Source of the DNA: DATJPW01 sp035506215
GTDB taxonomy: Bacteria > Desulfobacterota > Desulfomonilia > Desulfomonilales > Desulfomonilaceae
Assembly (NCBI GenBank): GCA_035506215.1
Contig: DATJPW010000022.1
Span: forward strand, 1-20,882
Direction: 5' to 3'
DNA: 20,882 nt
In this document: positions 12,951 through 20,882 of the stretch, in pieces
Numbering within the stretch: position 1 is the stretch's first letter
Layout: each line of letters opens with the position of its first letter
Notes under the pieces: model-generated
The model's database searches: none
What the model was told of the DNA's origin: nothing
Seen by the model: only the letters and a program-made list of their open reading frames with translations
Made by a program: the position numbers and the translations under genes

Positions 12951-15923
12951 TTGCGAGCGAAAGATATAGTCATACGGGGGGCGCGCGAACACAATCTCAA
13001 GAACATCGATCTTACGATTCCGCGCGACAAGCTTGTCGTAATAACAGGCCTTTCCGGGTCGGGCAAATCTACCCTGGCTTTCGATACTCTATATGCCGAA
13101 GGCCAACGGCGATATGTCGAGTCGCTTTCTGCGTACGCCAGACAGTTCCTGGAAATGATGGATAAGCCCGACGTAGACCTCATAGAGGGACTGTCACCCG
13201 CCATAAGCATCGAACAGAAGACGACTTCCAAGAACCCGAGATCCACCGTGGGTACTGTCACGGAGATCTACGATTATCTCCGTCTCCTTTATGCCCGAGT
13301 GGGCATTCCCCACTGTTGGGAATGCGGCCGACCGATAACGTCGATGACGATCCAGCAAATGGTGGACCAAATCATGGCGCTGCCGATGGGCGCGCGCATC
13401 CACTTGCTCGCTCCGATTGTTAGCGGGCGAAAAGGGGAATACCAGAAGGAACTCCAGCATCTGGCGCGTGAAGGTTTTGTGCGTGTGAAGATTGATGGCG
13501 AACCTAGGGACCTGTCTGAAGAGATAAAGCTCGATAAGAATAAGAAACACAATATAGATGTGGTGGTCGATCGCCTGGTGATCAAGGAAGGCATGGAAAA
13601 GCGATTGGCCGATTCTCTTGAGACCGCTGTGCGTATGGGTCAGGGCACTGCTGTGGTGGAAGAGCAGGACGGCGAGATCCACATCTTCAGCGAGAAGTTC
13701 GCATGCCCCGAGCACGGTGTCTCATTCGGAGAAATCTCTCCAAGGCTCTTTTCCTTTAATAATCCTTTTGGGGCCTGCGAAGCGTGCAGCGGACTCGGGG
13801 TACAGATACGCTTTGATCCGGAACTCATAGTGCCCAACCCCGACCTGTCCATTCGGCAGGGGGCCATCGCCCCATGGAACTCCAGAAACTCCATTTTTTT
13901 CGATCAAATGATTGTTTCCTTGGTTGAGCACTATCGTTTCGACATTGAAACGCCGTTCCGGAAATTGCCGGATAAGATACGGAACATACTGCTTTTTGGC
14001 TCCGGTAACGAACTAATCAATTTCAATTACGAGAGAGACGGCCGTAAACATTTCTATCGCAAGACTTTCGAGGGGGTCATCCCCAATATGGAACGTAGGT
14101 ACCGGGAATCGGAGCGAGAGGACCTGGACGACGAGTTCAGTCGGTATATGAGTCACGTTCCATGCCCGGCATGTGGAGGCGCACGTCTGAAAAGGGAGGC
14201 CCTACACGTCCTCATTGGCGGTCTTTCCATCAATAAATTGACGGCGCTTTCCATTAGCGAAGCGTCCAAATTCATGGCCGATCTGGAGCTGGATGAACGA
14301 CGCGCCGAGATCGGACGGCGAGTAATCAAGGAGATTCGAAATCGGCTCGGTTTTATGGAAAAAGTGGGACTCAGCTATCTGACCCTGGACCGATCTTCTG
14401 CCACGCTTTCAGGAGGGGAATCCCAGCGGATCCGGTTGGCGACGCAGGTGGGATCTTCTCTGGTCGGGGTGCTGTATATACTTGACGAACCCAGCATCGG
14501 TCTTCATCAGAGGGACAATCAGAGACTGCTGGCGACGTTGATGGAACTCAAGGATCAGGGCAATTCCGTGATCGTGGTCGAGCACGATCCGGAAACCATT
14601 CTGAGCGCGGATCACGTCATAGATATGGGGCCCGGAGCGGGCCGAATGGGCGGTGAGGTCATCTTCTCGGGAAAACCCCAAGACATTCTTGAATCGGAAG
14701 TCTCCCTCACAGGCAAATATCTCTCGGGCAAGGAGTGCATACCTACCCCTCAAAAACGGCGAGTTCCAGGCAAGAAGAAGATAGTCATCAAGGGCGCCCG
14801 GGCAAATAATCTCAAGAACATAGAAGTTCGTATCCCTCTCGGGTTGTTCACTTGCGTGACCGGGGTTTCCGGCTCAGGCAAGAGCACGCTCGTTGTAGAC
14901 GTTTTGCACAAAGCCTTGGCGCAGCGCCTTTACAGGAGCAGGACGAAGGCGGGAGAAGTGGACTCCATCGAGGGGATCTCCTACATAGATAAGGTCATTG
15001 ACATAGATCAAAGCCCTATAGGTCGTACTCCGCGGTCAAATCCGGCCACCTACACCGGCGTGTTCACGTTCATACGGGAATTATTTGCCAACCTGCCCGA
15101 ATCCCGCATGAGGGGATACAAACCCGGTCGCTATAGCTTCAATGTGAAGGGAGGCCGGTGCGAGGCATGCCGCGGTGACGGCATCATCAAGATTGAGATG
15201 CACTTCCTGCCCGATGTTTATGTCAAATGCGACGTCTGTCACGGTGAGCGTTACAATCGCGAAACATTGGACATCAAATTTAAAGGGAAAAACATATCTG
15301 ATGTGCTGGACATGACCGTCAATCAGGCGGCGGAGTTCATGGCCAATATCCCCACCATAGCGAGTAGGCTCAAGACACTGCAAGCGGTGGGGCTGGATTA
15401 CATCAAGCTGGGCCAGCCGGCCACGACCCTTTCAGGGGGTGAGGCGCAGAGGATAAAACTCTCCAAGGAGCTCTCCAAGAGAAGCACCACCAGGACGTTA
15501 TACATTTTGGACGAACCTACGACCGGACTTCATTTTGATGATGTGCGAAGGCTCCTTGACGTCCTGATGAGCCTGGTTGACCAGGGAAACACTGTTGTGG
15601 TCATTGAGCACAATATGGACGTTATTAAAGTCGCTGACCACATCATAGATCTTGGACCCGAAGGAGGCGACGAAGGTGGCAGAATCGTTGCCACCGGTTC
15701 CCCGGAAGAAGTGGCGGAGGTCCCAGGCTCATATACCGGACTGTACCTCAGAGAAGTCCTGGCCAATGAAAAAGGATACCGGCCATTTTCGGTGCAAGGG
15801 GGCGAGGCAGTGCCAAGTAAGGCCCCTGAGTCACAAGCTACGTCAAGTGTGCGGAAAAAATCCATAAAGCCCATTCGCACGGACAAGCGGGCTGCAAACC
15901 GTGTGCGTGCAGTCGGAGGCTGA
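12951..15923 (+). CDS. uvrA: Excinuclease ABC subunit UvrA
   Basis: The 990-residue ATPase is the damage-recognition subunit of nucleotide excision repair; it loads UvrB on lesions. Two ABC modules are complete: Walker A GLSGSGKST (33-41) and GVSGSGKST (638-646), signatures LSGGESQRIRLA (486-497) and LSGGEAQRIKLS (827-838), and Walker B LYILDEPSIGLHQRD and LYILDEPTTGLHFDD. UvrA zinc modules are present. The first uses CPEH rather than CxxC in its first half, with CEAC as the second half; the last is CEAC...CDVC. The C-terminal 50 residues are a basic, disordered-looking extension. The start is a TTG. AGGA at 12941-12944 lies six bases before the TTG at 12951; a TTG at 12945 would be flush with it and is less likely. 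Confidence 0.97.
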   Translation: MRAKDIVIRGAREHNLKNIDLTIPRDKLVVITGLSGSGKSTLAFDTLYAEGQRRYVESLSAYARQFLEMMDKPDVDLIEGLSPAISIEQKTTSKNPRSTVGTVTEIYDYLRLLYARVGIPHCWECGRPITSMTIQQMVDQIMALPMGARIHLLAPIVSGRKGEYQKELQHLAREGFVRVKIDGEPRDLSEEIKLDKNKKHNIDVVVDRLVIKEGMEKRLADSLETAVRMGQGTAVVEEQDGEIHIFSEKFACPEHGVSFGEISPRLFSFNNPFGACEACSGLGVQIRFDPELIVPNPDLSIRQGAIAPWNSRNSIFFDQMIVSLVEHYRFDIETPFRKLPDKIRNILLFGSGNELINFNYERDGRKHFYRKTFEGVIPNMERRYRESEREDLDDEFSRYMSHVPCPACGGARLKREALHVLIGGLSINKLTALSISEASKFMADLELDERRAEIGRRVIKEIRNRLGFMEKVGLSYLTLDRSSATLSGGESQRIRLATQVGSSLVGVLYILDEPSIGLHQRDNQRLLATLMELKDQGNSVIVVEHDPETILSADHVIDMGPGAGRMGGEVIFSGKPQDILESEVSLTGKYLSGKECIPTPQKRRVPGKKKIVIKGARANNLKNIEVRIPLGLFTCVTGVSGSGKSTLVVDVLHKALAQRLYRSRTKAGEVDSIEGISYIDKVIDIDQSPIGRTPRSNPATYTGVFTFIRELFANLPESRMRGYKPGRYSFNVKGGRCEACRGDGIIKIEMHFLPDVYVKCDVCHGERYNRETLDIKFKGKNISDVLDMTVNQAAEFMANIPTIASRLKTLQAVGLDYIKLGQPATTLSGGEAQRIKLSKELSKRSTTRTLYILDEPTTGLHFDDVRRLLDVLMSLVDQGNTVVVIEHNMDVIKVADHIIDLGPEGGDEGGRIVATGSPEEVAEVPGSYTGLYLREVLANEKGYRPFSVQGGEAVPSKAPESQATSSVRKKSIKPIRTDKRAANRVRAVGG

Positions 15924-16000
15924 TCCGAACCGATCTAGGCGCCGACAGAGTTTCCTCCATATAACTATCAACGGAATCCGGATAGCACGGACCCAGGCCG

Positions 16001-16681
16001 ATGCCATACATCGAAATCATGAATCAACTGAAATCCTTGGCTAACCCCGAGACAGTGAAGGGCATGGAGCGCTACGGAATCAATCCCGAATCCGCGTATG
16101 GCATTTCAATTCCGGAATTGAGGAAAATAGCCGGGCAAGTGGGCAAAAATCATTTGCTCGCGGAAAAACTCTGGGCATCCGGCATTCATGAGGCGAGGAT
16201 CCTCGCGTCCATGATCGGAGATCGCAAGAAAGTGACCCCCGAACAAATGGATCGATGGGTCAAGGATTTCAATTCCTGGGATCTCTGCGATCAATGCTGC
16301 AACAATCTTTTTCGTAAAGTCGAGTTTGCTCGCGAGAAGGCCCTGGAATGGAGTTCACGTCCGGAAGAGTTTGTCAAAAGGGCAGGATTCGTGCTCATGG
16401 CATGTCTGGCTGTTCACGACAAGAAAGCAAAAGATGAGGAGTTCTTGACCTACATGCCCATAATAAGGAACGCATCCCAGGACTCCAGGAACTTCGTGAA
16501 AAAAGCGGTTAATTGGGCCCTGCGTCAAATCGGAAAACGCAATGCTGATCTGAATCGCTTTGCCATTGAAACGGCCAATGAAATTGGAGAACTGAATTCC
16601 AGGACCGCCAGGTGGATAGCCTCGGATGCTCTCCGGGAACTGACAAGTCGGGCGGTTCAAGAGAAGTTAATGAAACAGTGA
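16001..16681 (+). CDS. AlkD-like DNA alkylation repair protein
   Basis: The 226-residue protein is a HEAT-like-repeat DNA glycosylase of the AlkD family (PF08713), which removes alkylated bases such as N3- and N7-alkylpurines. Conserved features are GISIPELRKIA (34-44), the NSWDLCDQCC segment with W93 and D97 at the spacing of the W109/D113 pair of B. cereus AlkD, R127 in VKRAGFVLM (matching R148), and W172 in KKAVNWALRQIGKRN (likely matching W187). The length is typical. It lies 77 bases after uvrA on the same strand and 19 before the next gene, so co-transcription is plausible. The ATG at 16001 has only a weak AGG upstream; an ATG at 16019 is an alternative. Confidence 0.93.
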   Translation: MPYIEIMNQLKSLANPETVKGMERYGINPESAYGISIPELRKIAGQVGKNHLLAEKLWASGIHEARILASMIGDRKKVTPEQMDRWVKDFNSWDLCDQCCNNLFRKVEFAREKALEWSSRPEEFVKRAGFVLMACLAVHDKKAKDEEFLTYMPIIRNASQDSRNFVKKAVNWALRQIGKRNADLNRFAIETANEIGELNSRTARWIASDALRELTSRAVQEKLMKQ

Positions 16682-16700
16682 TCAGAAAAGGAGGCGCACG

Positions 16701-16982
16701 GTGGAGGAAAAACCAAGAATCGGCCATCGAGTGATCGGCACCATAAAAGCAGTGAAGGGACACTGCAATGCCGGGCACAAGGTAGGAGATCAGTTAGAGC
16801 TAAGCGGACACGACACAGGCAGCCTGTGCGGCTTCTTGTACCACGATGCATTCCCTTATATCATTATGCTTCAGTTTGGCGGGGGCTTCCCGCCTGAATG
16901 GGGAAACCCGGATATCGTTGAACTGGACTGCATGGACAAATCAAATACCGTGACCATCCAATTGAAACGAATACGGGAATAG
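16701..16982 (+). CDS. TIGR04076 family protein (93 aa)
   Basis: The protein matches TIGR04076 almost end to end as I remember it: VIGTIKAVKGHCNAGHKVGD, LSGHDTGSLCGFLYHDAFPY, IIMLQFGGGFPPEWGNPD and a final VTIQLKRI. The family's function is unknown. Conserved Cys (C32 region, C53) and His residues suggest metal binding or redox sensitivity, which is inference. The start is a GTG with a near-perfect AAAGGAGG six bases upstream. It lies 19 bases after the AlkD-like gene and ends in a strong hairpin. Confidence 0.9.
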   Translation: MEEKPRIGHRVIGTIKAVKGHCNAGHKVGDQLELSGHDTGSLCGFLYHDAFPYIIMLQFGGGFPPEWGNPDIVELDCMDKSNTVTIQLKRIRE

Positions 16983-17006
16983 GGGCGCACGGCCGTGCCC
17001 CCCTAT
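16979..17006. terminator. Bidirectional hairpin terminator between convergent genes
   Basis: ATAGGGGCGCAC (16979-16990) pairs with GTGCCCCCCTAT (16995-17006), 11 of 12 positions, around a GGCC loop. It overlaps the stop codon of the TIGR04076 gene and ends five bases before the stop codon of the acyl-CoA ligase. The 30-base gap between these convergent genes is almost entirely this hairpin. No long T-run follows in either direction. Confidence 0.6.
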
Positions 17007-17011
17007 TCCGC

Positions 17012-18694
17012 CTATTTCTCTTCTTTCTTTTCCATCTTGGCCAACTCCATCTGCCGGAGTTCCTTCCGAAGAATTTTGCCCACCGCGCTCTTGGGAAGAT
17101 CCGTGACGAATTCCACGTACTTTGGAACTTTGTACTTCACAAGATTCTGTTTGCAGAAATCAATTATGTCGGTTGATGTCGTCGTTTCACCGGGCTTCAG
17201 GACCACGAATGCCTTGATCCTCTCTCCGGAATATTGGTCAGGTACGCCGATGACGCAGGCTTCGAGGATCTTCGGATGCGAAAACAGCACTTCGTCCACA
17301 TCTCGTGGGTAGATGTTAAAGCCGCCGGATATGATCATATCTTTTTTGCGATCGACAATGGTGAAATAACCTTCTTCGTCAAAGGTAGCTATGTCTCCGG
17401 TCAAGAGCCACCCGTCTTTGAGGGTCGCAGCAGTCTCGTCGGGCCTGTTAATGTATCCTTTCATGACCTGGGGCCCCTTTATACAAAGCTCGCCCGGCGT
17501 GTTCGGTTCCACGATCTCCTGGTTATAATCGTCCACGTGTACCAACTTCGCGTCGGTGTTACAGATGGGTAGCCCGATGGTCCCCGATTTCGTCTTTGAC
17601 CCGTAAGGATTAACGTGTGTTATGGGTGAAGTCTCAGTGAGGCCGTAGCCTTCGCAAATCTGCGTGCCAGTCAGCCGCTCGAAGTTCTTTATAGTCTCCA
17701 TGGGCAGCGCCGCGCCACCGGAGAAGCAGGCGTTTAAGGACGTAATGTCGTACTTCTTGAGCTTCGGGAAATTGATCATGCCGTTATACAGCGTGGGGAC
17801 CGCCGGAATGTAAGTAGCTTTGTACTTTGATATGGCTTGGAGGATAGGTTTGGGCTCCGGCTTGGGTATGAGAATGTTCCCGTATCCGTGGAAGATGGCA
17901 ACATTCATCGCCGAGGTCATACCAAATGAATGGAAGAAGGGAAGACAACCGACCACGATTTCATCCCCCGGCTTGAAATCCGGGAACCAAGCGGTACTCT
18001 GCTGAACATTTGCCGAAAGGTTCCCATGAGTCAGTTGGACGCCCTTCGATACCCCGGTGGTCCCCCCTGTGTACAGAAGGCACGCTGTATCGTCCCACTC
18101 CGACTTATAAGGCTGCGTCGTGGGACCGTGTTGCTGTATAAGATTCGTGAATTCATATACATCTGGCTCAGCAGGGGTCTTGCGATGCATTCCTCTCTTC
18201 ACTAGCGGGAAAAGCTGTTTCAGCGGGAACGGCAAATAATCTCGAATATGACATGAAATGATGTTCTTGATTCCGGTTTTTGACCGCAAAGCGATCATCC
18301 GTGGAACCAAAAGATCCAATGAGACTAGTAGCTTCGACTCGGAATCATTGAGTTGATGTTGTAGCTCCCGGTCAGTGTAAAGAGGATTGTTCATGACAAC
18401 GGTAGCGCCCGCCCTCCAACCCCCATATGTCGCCACGACCATCTGAACAAGGTTGGGCAGGAGCATAGCTACCCGGTCTCCTGGCCCTATTCCCAGTGCC
18501 GCCAATGCGGTAGCGAACCGCGAAACCATTTCATCCAGTTGTTTGTACGTGACGGTTGTGCCCTGGAACAAGAGAGCCGGGTTGTCCGGATACCGTAAGG
18601 CATTCCTCGCCAGCGCCTCGGGTAGCGTGGCCTGATCGAATGAAATCTCGGCGGGGACATCTTTCGCGTAGGACTTCAGCCAGATTTTCTCCAT
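17012..18694 (-). CDS. fadD: Long-chain fatty-acid--CoA ligase (FadD-type)
   Basis: The 560-residue protein is a complete acyl-adenylate-forming ligase. It activates a carboxylate with ATP and transfers it to CoA. The ATP loop is LYTGGTTGVSKG (207-218). The A5 motif is GYGLTETSP (349-357), A7 is WLLTGDI (D434), A8 is DRKKDMIISGGFNIYPRDVDE (448-468), and the catalytic lysine is K540 in SAVGKILRKEL. The overall sequence fits FadD-type long-chain ligases; a medium-chain or aromatic acid substrate cannot be excluded. AAGGAGAG lies six bases before the ATG. It is monocistronic. No beta-oxidation genes are adjacent, so it may serve fatty-acid uptake or lipid recycling. Confidence 0.93.
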   Translation of the reverse strand: MEKIWLKSYAKDVPAEISFDQATLPEALARNALRYPDNPALLFQGTTVTYKQLDEMVSRFATALAALGIGPGDRVAMLLPNLVQMVVATYGGWRAGATVVMNNPLYTDRELQHQLNDSESKLLVSLDLLVPRMIALRSKTGIKNIISCHIRDYLPFPLKQLFPLVKRGMHRKTPAEPDVYEFTNLIQQHGPTTQPYKSEWDDTACLLYTGGTTGVSKGVQLTHGNLSANVQQSTAWFPDFKPGDEIVVGCLPFFHSFGMTSAMNVAIFHGYGNILIPKPEPKPILQAISKYKATYIPAVPTLYNGMINFPKLKKYDITSLNACFSGGAALPMETIKNFERLTGTQICEGYGLTETSPITHVNPYGSKTKSGTIGLPICNTDAKLVHVDDYNQEIVEPNTPGELCIKGPQVMKGYINRPDETAATLKDGWLLTGDIATFDEEGYFTIVDRKKDMIISGGFNIYPRDVDEVLFSHPKILEACVIGVPDQYSGERIKAFVVLKPGETTTSTDIIDFCKQNLVKYKVPKYVEFVTDLPKSAVGKILRKELRQMELAKMEKKEEK

Positions 18695-18989
18695 GAGACT
18701 CTCCTTGCTTTATGAAAAATATGAATCTCGCGCTAATGAGAACTGAAAGGGGGCTTAATATTTCGTGAGTCCGAGCATCCTGCCGGACCCTCATTAACTT
18801 ATCTTCAGGTGAGTGACTTTGTCTGCCGGTTTTTCAGTTCCGCTTCACTTTGTCGGGAACTCGTGTACCCATGTATTCTCTCGAAAAAAAATGATCCGTC
18901 AATCAATTCTTTTATACTACCGGGAATTATCTCCAAAACAAAAAAATCTCGTCTCAGTATATGGGAACAAAGCGATAAACAAAAACTTC

Positions 18990-19511
18990 ATGAATGCTAT
19001 AATGCTTTTTATGTGGAAAATACTTGTGCGGGAACTGCTGATTCTGATTGTCTCCGTGGCGGCATTACCGGCATTTCTGATTCTTTATCTGATATATACC
19101 GATTCCTGGAATGTCGGTCTCGTGTTCCTGTCTCGTCAGATGTTTGCCGGAGGAATGGATTTAGCCGGCACGCCGATGACCCTTTGGTTCAAGCTGCTCT
19201 CACCATATCTGGTGGTTCAGAGCATACGGGCCCTGTTCTGGTCGAGGAAGAGTGTTACCGGCACAAAATGGGCCAACCTCTATTTTGCTCTGCTCTTGGC
19301 ATCTCTCGGGGGGTGGTCCTTGTGGCAGGCGTTGGATCTCCTTTTCCTGATGTACATTCTGGGAGACGTCCCCAGAGAGCTCCCACAGTTTTTTTCGCTG
19401 GAAGCGCACAATCTTCTCATTTTCGCGGGCGCCTTATTCTTCGCCATTAACTGCTTTCGCACGTTCCTGAACCCGAACAGGCACCGACCGCAATCACATT
19501 CGGATGATTGA
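18990..19511 (+). CDS. Small multi-pass membrane protein
   Basis: I do not recognise this protein. From the ATG at 18990 it has 173 residues with about four hydrophobic segments (15-37, 64-84, 95-124, 138-157), a positive N-terminus (WKILVRE) and a polar His/Pro-rich tail. The same frame is open upstream to an ATG at 18813, but 18880-19010 is AT-rich and promoter-like, and the added residues are polar and non-hydrophobic. The later start is therefore preferred, though no ribosome-binding site supports any start. An overlapping plus-strand frame (18809-19450) is a shadow. The 295 bases before the start, divergent from fadD, show no other feature. Confidence 0.5.
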   Translation: MNAIMLFMWKILVRELLILIVSVAALPAFLILYLIYTDSWNVGLVFLSRQMFAGGMDLAGTPMTLWFKLLSPYLVVQSIRALFWSRKSVTGTKWANLYFALLLASLGGWSLWQALDLLFLMYILGDVPRELPQFFSLEAHNLLIFAGALFFAINCFRTFLNPNRHRPQSHSDD

Positions 19512-19680
19512 GATAGTCGAGAGTACTTTTCGCGGATTGACGTCGGGGTCGGATCGAGTGGTAAGAATGGTGCCATATGGGGCAGTGTATCTGAGCACGG
19601 GGGGTCATCCCGCCCGATGCCGTTGATTTAAGCAAGACGCTATAAGTTACGCCATAGGCGTGATCGCTGTCGCGGTACGC

Positions 19681-19698
19681 CCCGGATCAGAGTCCGGG
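19681..19698. repeat. GC-rich palindrome CCCGGA...TCCGGG
   Basis: CCCGGA (19681-19686) and TCCGGG (19693-19698) form a perfect 6-base stem with a 6-base loop (TCAGAG). The wording 'CCCGGATC...GTCCGGG' is typical of dispersed intergenic repeats; copy number cannot be seen here. Confidence 0.5.
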
Positions 19699-19790
19699 AT
19701 AGGTCTCGTGGCGTGGGCCTTTCAGTCCGTAAGCAGGGGGAACCTTGGATGGGATCCAGGGCAGGTAGTTCAGGTCCCTTTCGATCCGTC

Positions 19791-19837
19791 ACCCCGGCGA
19801 TCTTCACGCATGCCCCGTTGAAAAACGGGGCCGGGGT
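19791..19837. repeat. Hairpin with GAAA tetraloop nested in a larger palindrome
   Basis: GCCCCGTT (19812-19819) and AACGGGGC (19824-19831) form a perfect 8-base stem closed by GAAA, a stable GNRA tetraloop. Outside it, ACCCCGG (19791-19797) is complementary to CCGGGGT (19831-19837). Structure is certain from sequence; function is not. Confidence 0.6.
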
Positions 19838-19849
19838 CCAGATCGGTAG

Positions 19850-19906
19850 GCGCCGGCCTCCGTGCCGGTGCGTAGAAATAAATGGGCCGGCAGGGACGCT
19901 CGGCCC
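19850..19906. repeat. Pair of GC-rich hairpins
   Basis: GCGCCGGC (19850-19857) pairs with GCCGGTGC (19864-19871), 7 of 8. A second stem is GGGCCG (19884-19889) with CGGCCC (19901-19906). A GTAGG...CCTAC pair flanks both. The 'GCCGGCCTCCGTGCCGG' wording resembles a repeat type common in GC-rich deltaproteobacteria. Confidence 0.5.
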
Positions 19907-20190
19907 CTACCGGGATCAATGTCTGCTCCGGCCCCATATCCGGAGATCTCTGCGAAGAAGGGGTATTTGTGGGATGGGGACAATCTGATCGTTGCACAGA
20001 ATTTGAACAAATGCTGCACGATAATTTCACACACGCGCCATCATCGTTGCACATTCGTGTGACATGGTGAAGGCGTCAGTGTCAGGAGGGTGAGCATTCG
20101 ACTCTATATGTGGCGGTTTCCATCTGCCCTCGGAAAACCAAGACTCCCCATCCTGCTCGGATCAATCCAAGCATTGCGGGGCACTAAGCC

Positions 20191-20882
20191 ATGAAGATAC
20201 ATAACCTTATCTTAGCGATATTTTTTCTTCTCATGACTGCCGGAAACGCCCATGCGGCAAGCTTTGATTGCGGAAAAGCAACATCTGAAGTCGAGAAAAT
20301 CATATGCAGCAATGATGAATTATCGAGATTGGATGAGTCCTTGAACAAGGCATACCAAAAAGCGCTTACGAGGACTGAGACAAGAAAGCAAACAATCGAA
20401 AGCCAAAAGCAATGGCTGCAAAATGAACGCGATGCATGTGAGAATGCGGAGTGTATAAAAAATGCGTACGAAACTCGAATATGGGAACTAAGCCCGTCCT
20501 CGCATGACGATTATCGCTGGACCGGGGATCTCAATCCTGAAGGTGATTGGCAGTACATTCCAGTTGATCCTGAAATTTGCAAGCTCTATGAAAAAAATCT
20601 TCGGTATTTCGCAAAGCGGAATACCCCGATGTCGTGCAACCGTCCAATAGCTCCGCATCTTAAGGACAGGATCAAGGAAGTGGAATGGGAAGACCTCGAT
20701 CCCGATAAATATCCTGATTTACTTCGTGCTATTGCTACATTTAACGATTACTTGCTAGACCCTGGTGAAGACAAGATTCAGCGACACCTCACATACGTTC
20801 GTGCCGACATTGCCAACAAAGTTAGGGTATTTCGACGAGCTAAGTTGTCACTCGTCGGTCGGACTCAGGTTCAGGCATACAG
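20191..20882 (+). CDS. LprI-like secreted protein (3' end outside window)
   Basis: An open frame runs from the ATG at 20191 to the window end (230 residues visible). Residues 1-22 are a signal peptide (MKIHNLILAIFFLLMTAGNA, cleavage likely after AHA), so the product is periplasmic or a surface protein. Residues 23-100 match the lysozyme-inhibitor LprI-like/DUF1311 domain (PF07007): ASFDCGKATSEVEKIIC, then LSRLDESLNKAYQKAL, then QWLQNERDAC and YETRIWEL. Its paired cysteines are C27/C39/C83/C88. Such domains are proposed to inhibit lysozyme, but many members are uncharacterised. The rest (about 105-230) is hydrophilic and unrecognised; a Pro/Asp-rich segment is followed by more helical sequence. 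No strong ribosome-binding site is visible. Confidence 0.85.
   Translation, partial: MKIHNLILAIFFLLMTAGNAHAASFDCGKATSEVEKIICSNDELSRLDESLNKAYQKALTRTETRKQTIESQKQWLQNERDACENAECIKNAYETRIWELSPSSHDDYRWTGDLNPEGDWQYIPVDPEICKLYEKNLRYFAKRNTPMSCNRPIAPHLKDRIKEVEWEDLDPDKYPDLLRAIATFNDYLLDPGEDKIQRHLTYVRADIANKVRVFRRAKLSLVGRTQVQAY

Larger units (their letters stand above)
19512..20190. other. Repeat-rich intergenic region
   Basis: This stretch of about 680 bases has no frame with a ribosome-binding site or coding character. Short frames around 19700-20070 read across palindromes and are not called. It contains three GC-rich palindromic repeats in 230 bases (19681-19906), listed separately. The last 250 bases are unremarkable and include the leader of the LprI-like gene. 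Confidence 0.55.

Noticed and set aside
13194..13715. 173-codon minus-strand ORF within uvrA
   Set aside because: Shadow of uvrA in another frame.
18809..19450. 213-codon plus-strand ORF overlapping the membrane protein
   Set aside because: Cys/Ser-rich without a hydrophobic pattern. The other frame has clear membrane segments, so this is a shadow.
19713..20070. Several short ORFs on both strands in the repeat region
   Set aside because: They read through palindromes and have no start signals.
1..20882. CRISPR array, biosynthetic cluster or complete insertion sequence
   Set aside because: No regularly spaced direct repeats, no transposase and no set of biosynthetic enzymes were found on either strand.

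Overview
The window looks like chromosomal DNA of an anaerobic, deltaproteobacterium-like organism (Desulfobacterota; a Desulfomonile or Syntrophobacter type would fit). This is inference. It rests on a YdhV-type aldehyde:ferredoxin oxidoreductase (AOR) family enzyme with a Tat-type multi-cluster ferredoxin, a DUF362 protein, a TIGR04076 protein, a long-chain acyl-CoA ligase, and many small intergenic palindromes. No rRNA, intact tRNA, CRISPR array or complete insertion sequence was seen.

Layout. 1-2100: the 3' end of a thioredoxin-like gene, a GNAT acetyltransferase, a small unknown gene, a nested palindromic repeat and an SdpI-like membrane protein. 2100-4740: gene-poor, with one small conserved-looking protein, a degenerate tRNA-3'-end-like sequence, a RelE/Phd-type toxin-antitoxin pair with its likely operator, and a SAM-dependent methyltransferase. 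4740-8400 (minus strand): a compact three-gene redox operon made of a Tat-type four-cluster ferredoxin ending in a CxxCH motif, a YdhV-like molybdo/tungsto-oxidoreductase, and an unrecognised protein built from two tandem repeats. The gene order ferredoxin, AOR, unknown parallels the start of E. coli ydhYVW. 8700-11990 (plus strand): an orphan beta-class DNA methyltransferase, a protein with four zinc ribbons, and a DUF362 protein. 12020-12550 (minus): a small unknown gene with a visible promoter. 12950-16980 (plus): uvrA, an AlkD-like DNA alkylation repair gene and a TIGR04076 gene. 17010-18690 (minus): a FadD-type acyl-CoA ligase. 18990-20880: a small membrane protein, a long repeat-rich intergenic stretch, and the 5' part of an LprI-like secreted protein that leaves the window.

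How the genes work together. The ferredoxin and oxidoreductase probably form one electron-transfer enzyme, with the downstream repeat protein as an accessory factor. UvrA and the AlkD-like protein give a DNA-repair pair. The toxin and antitoxin form a self-regulated unit. The other genes look like independent housekeeping or accessory functions. The best candidates for something not yet described are the tandem-repeat protein and the CxxCH-tailed ferredoxin of the redox operon. The methyltransferase, zinc-ribbon and DUF362 grouping comes next.
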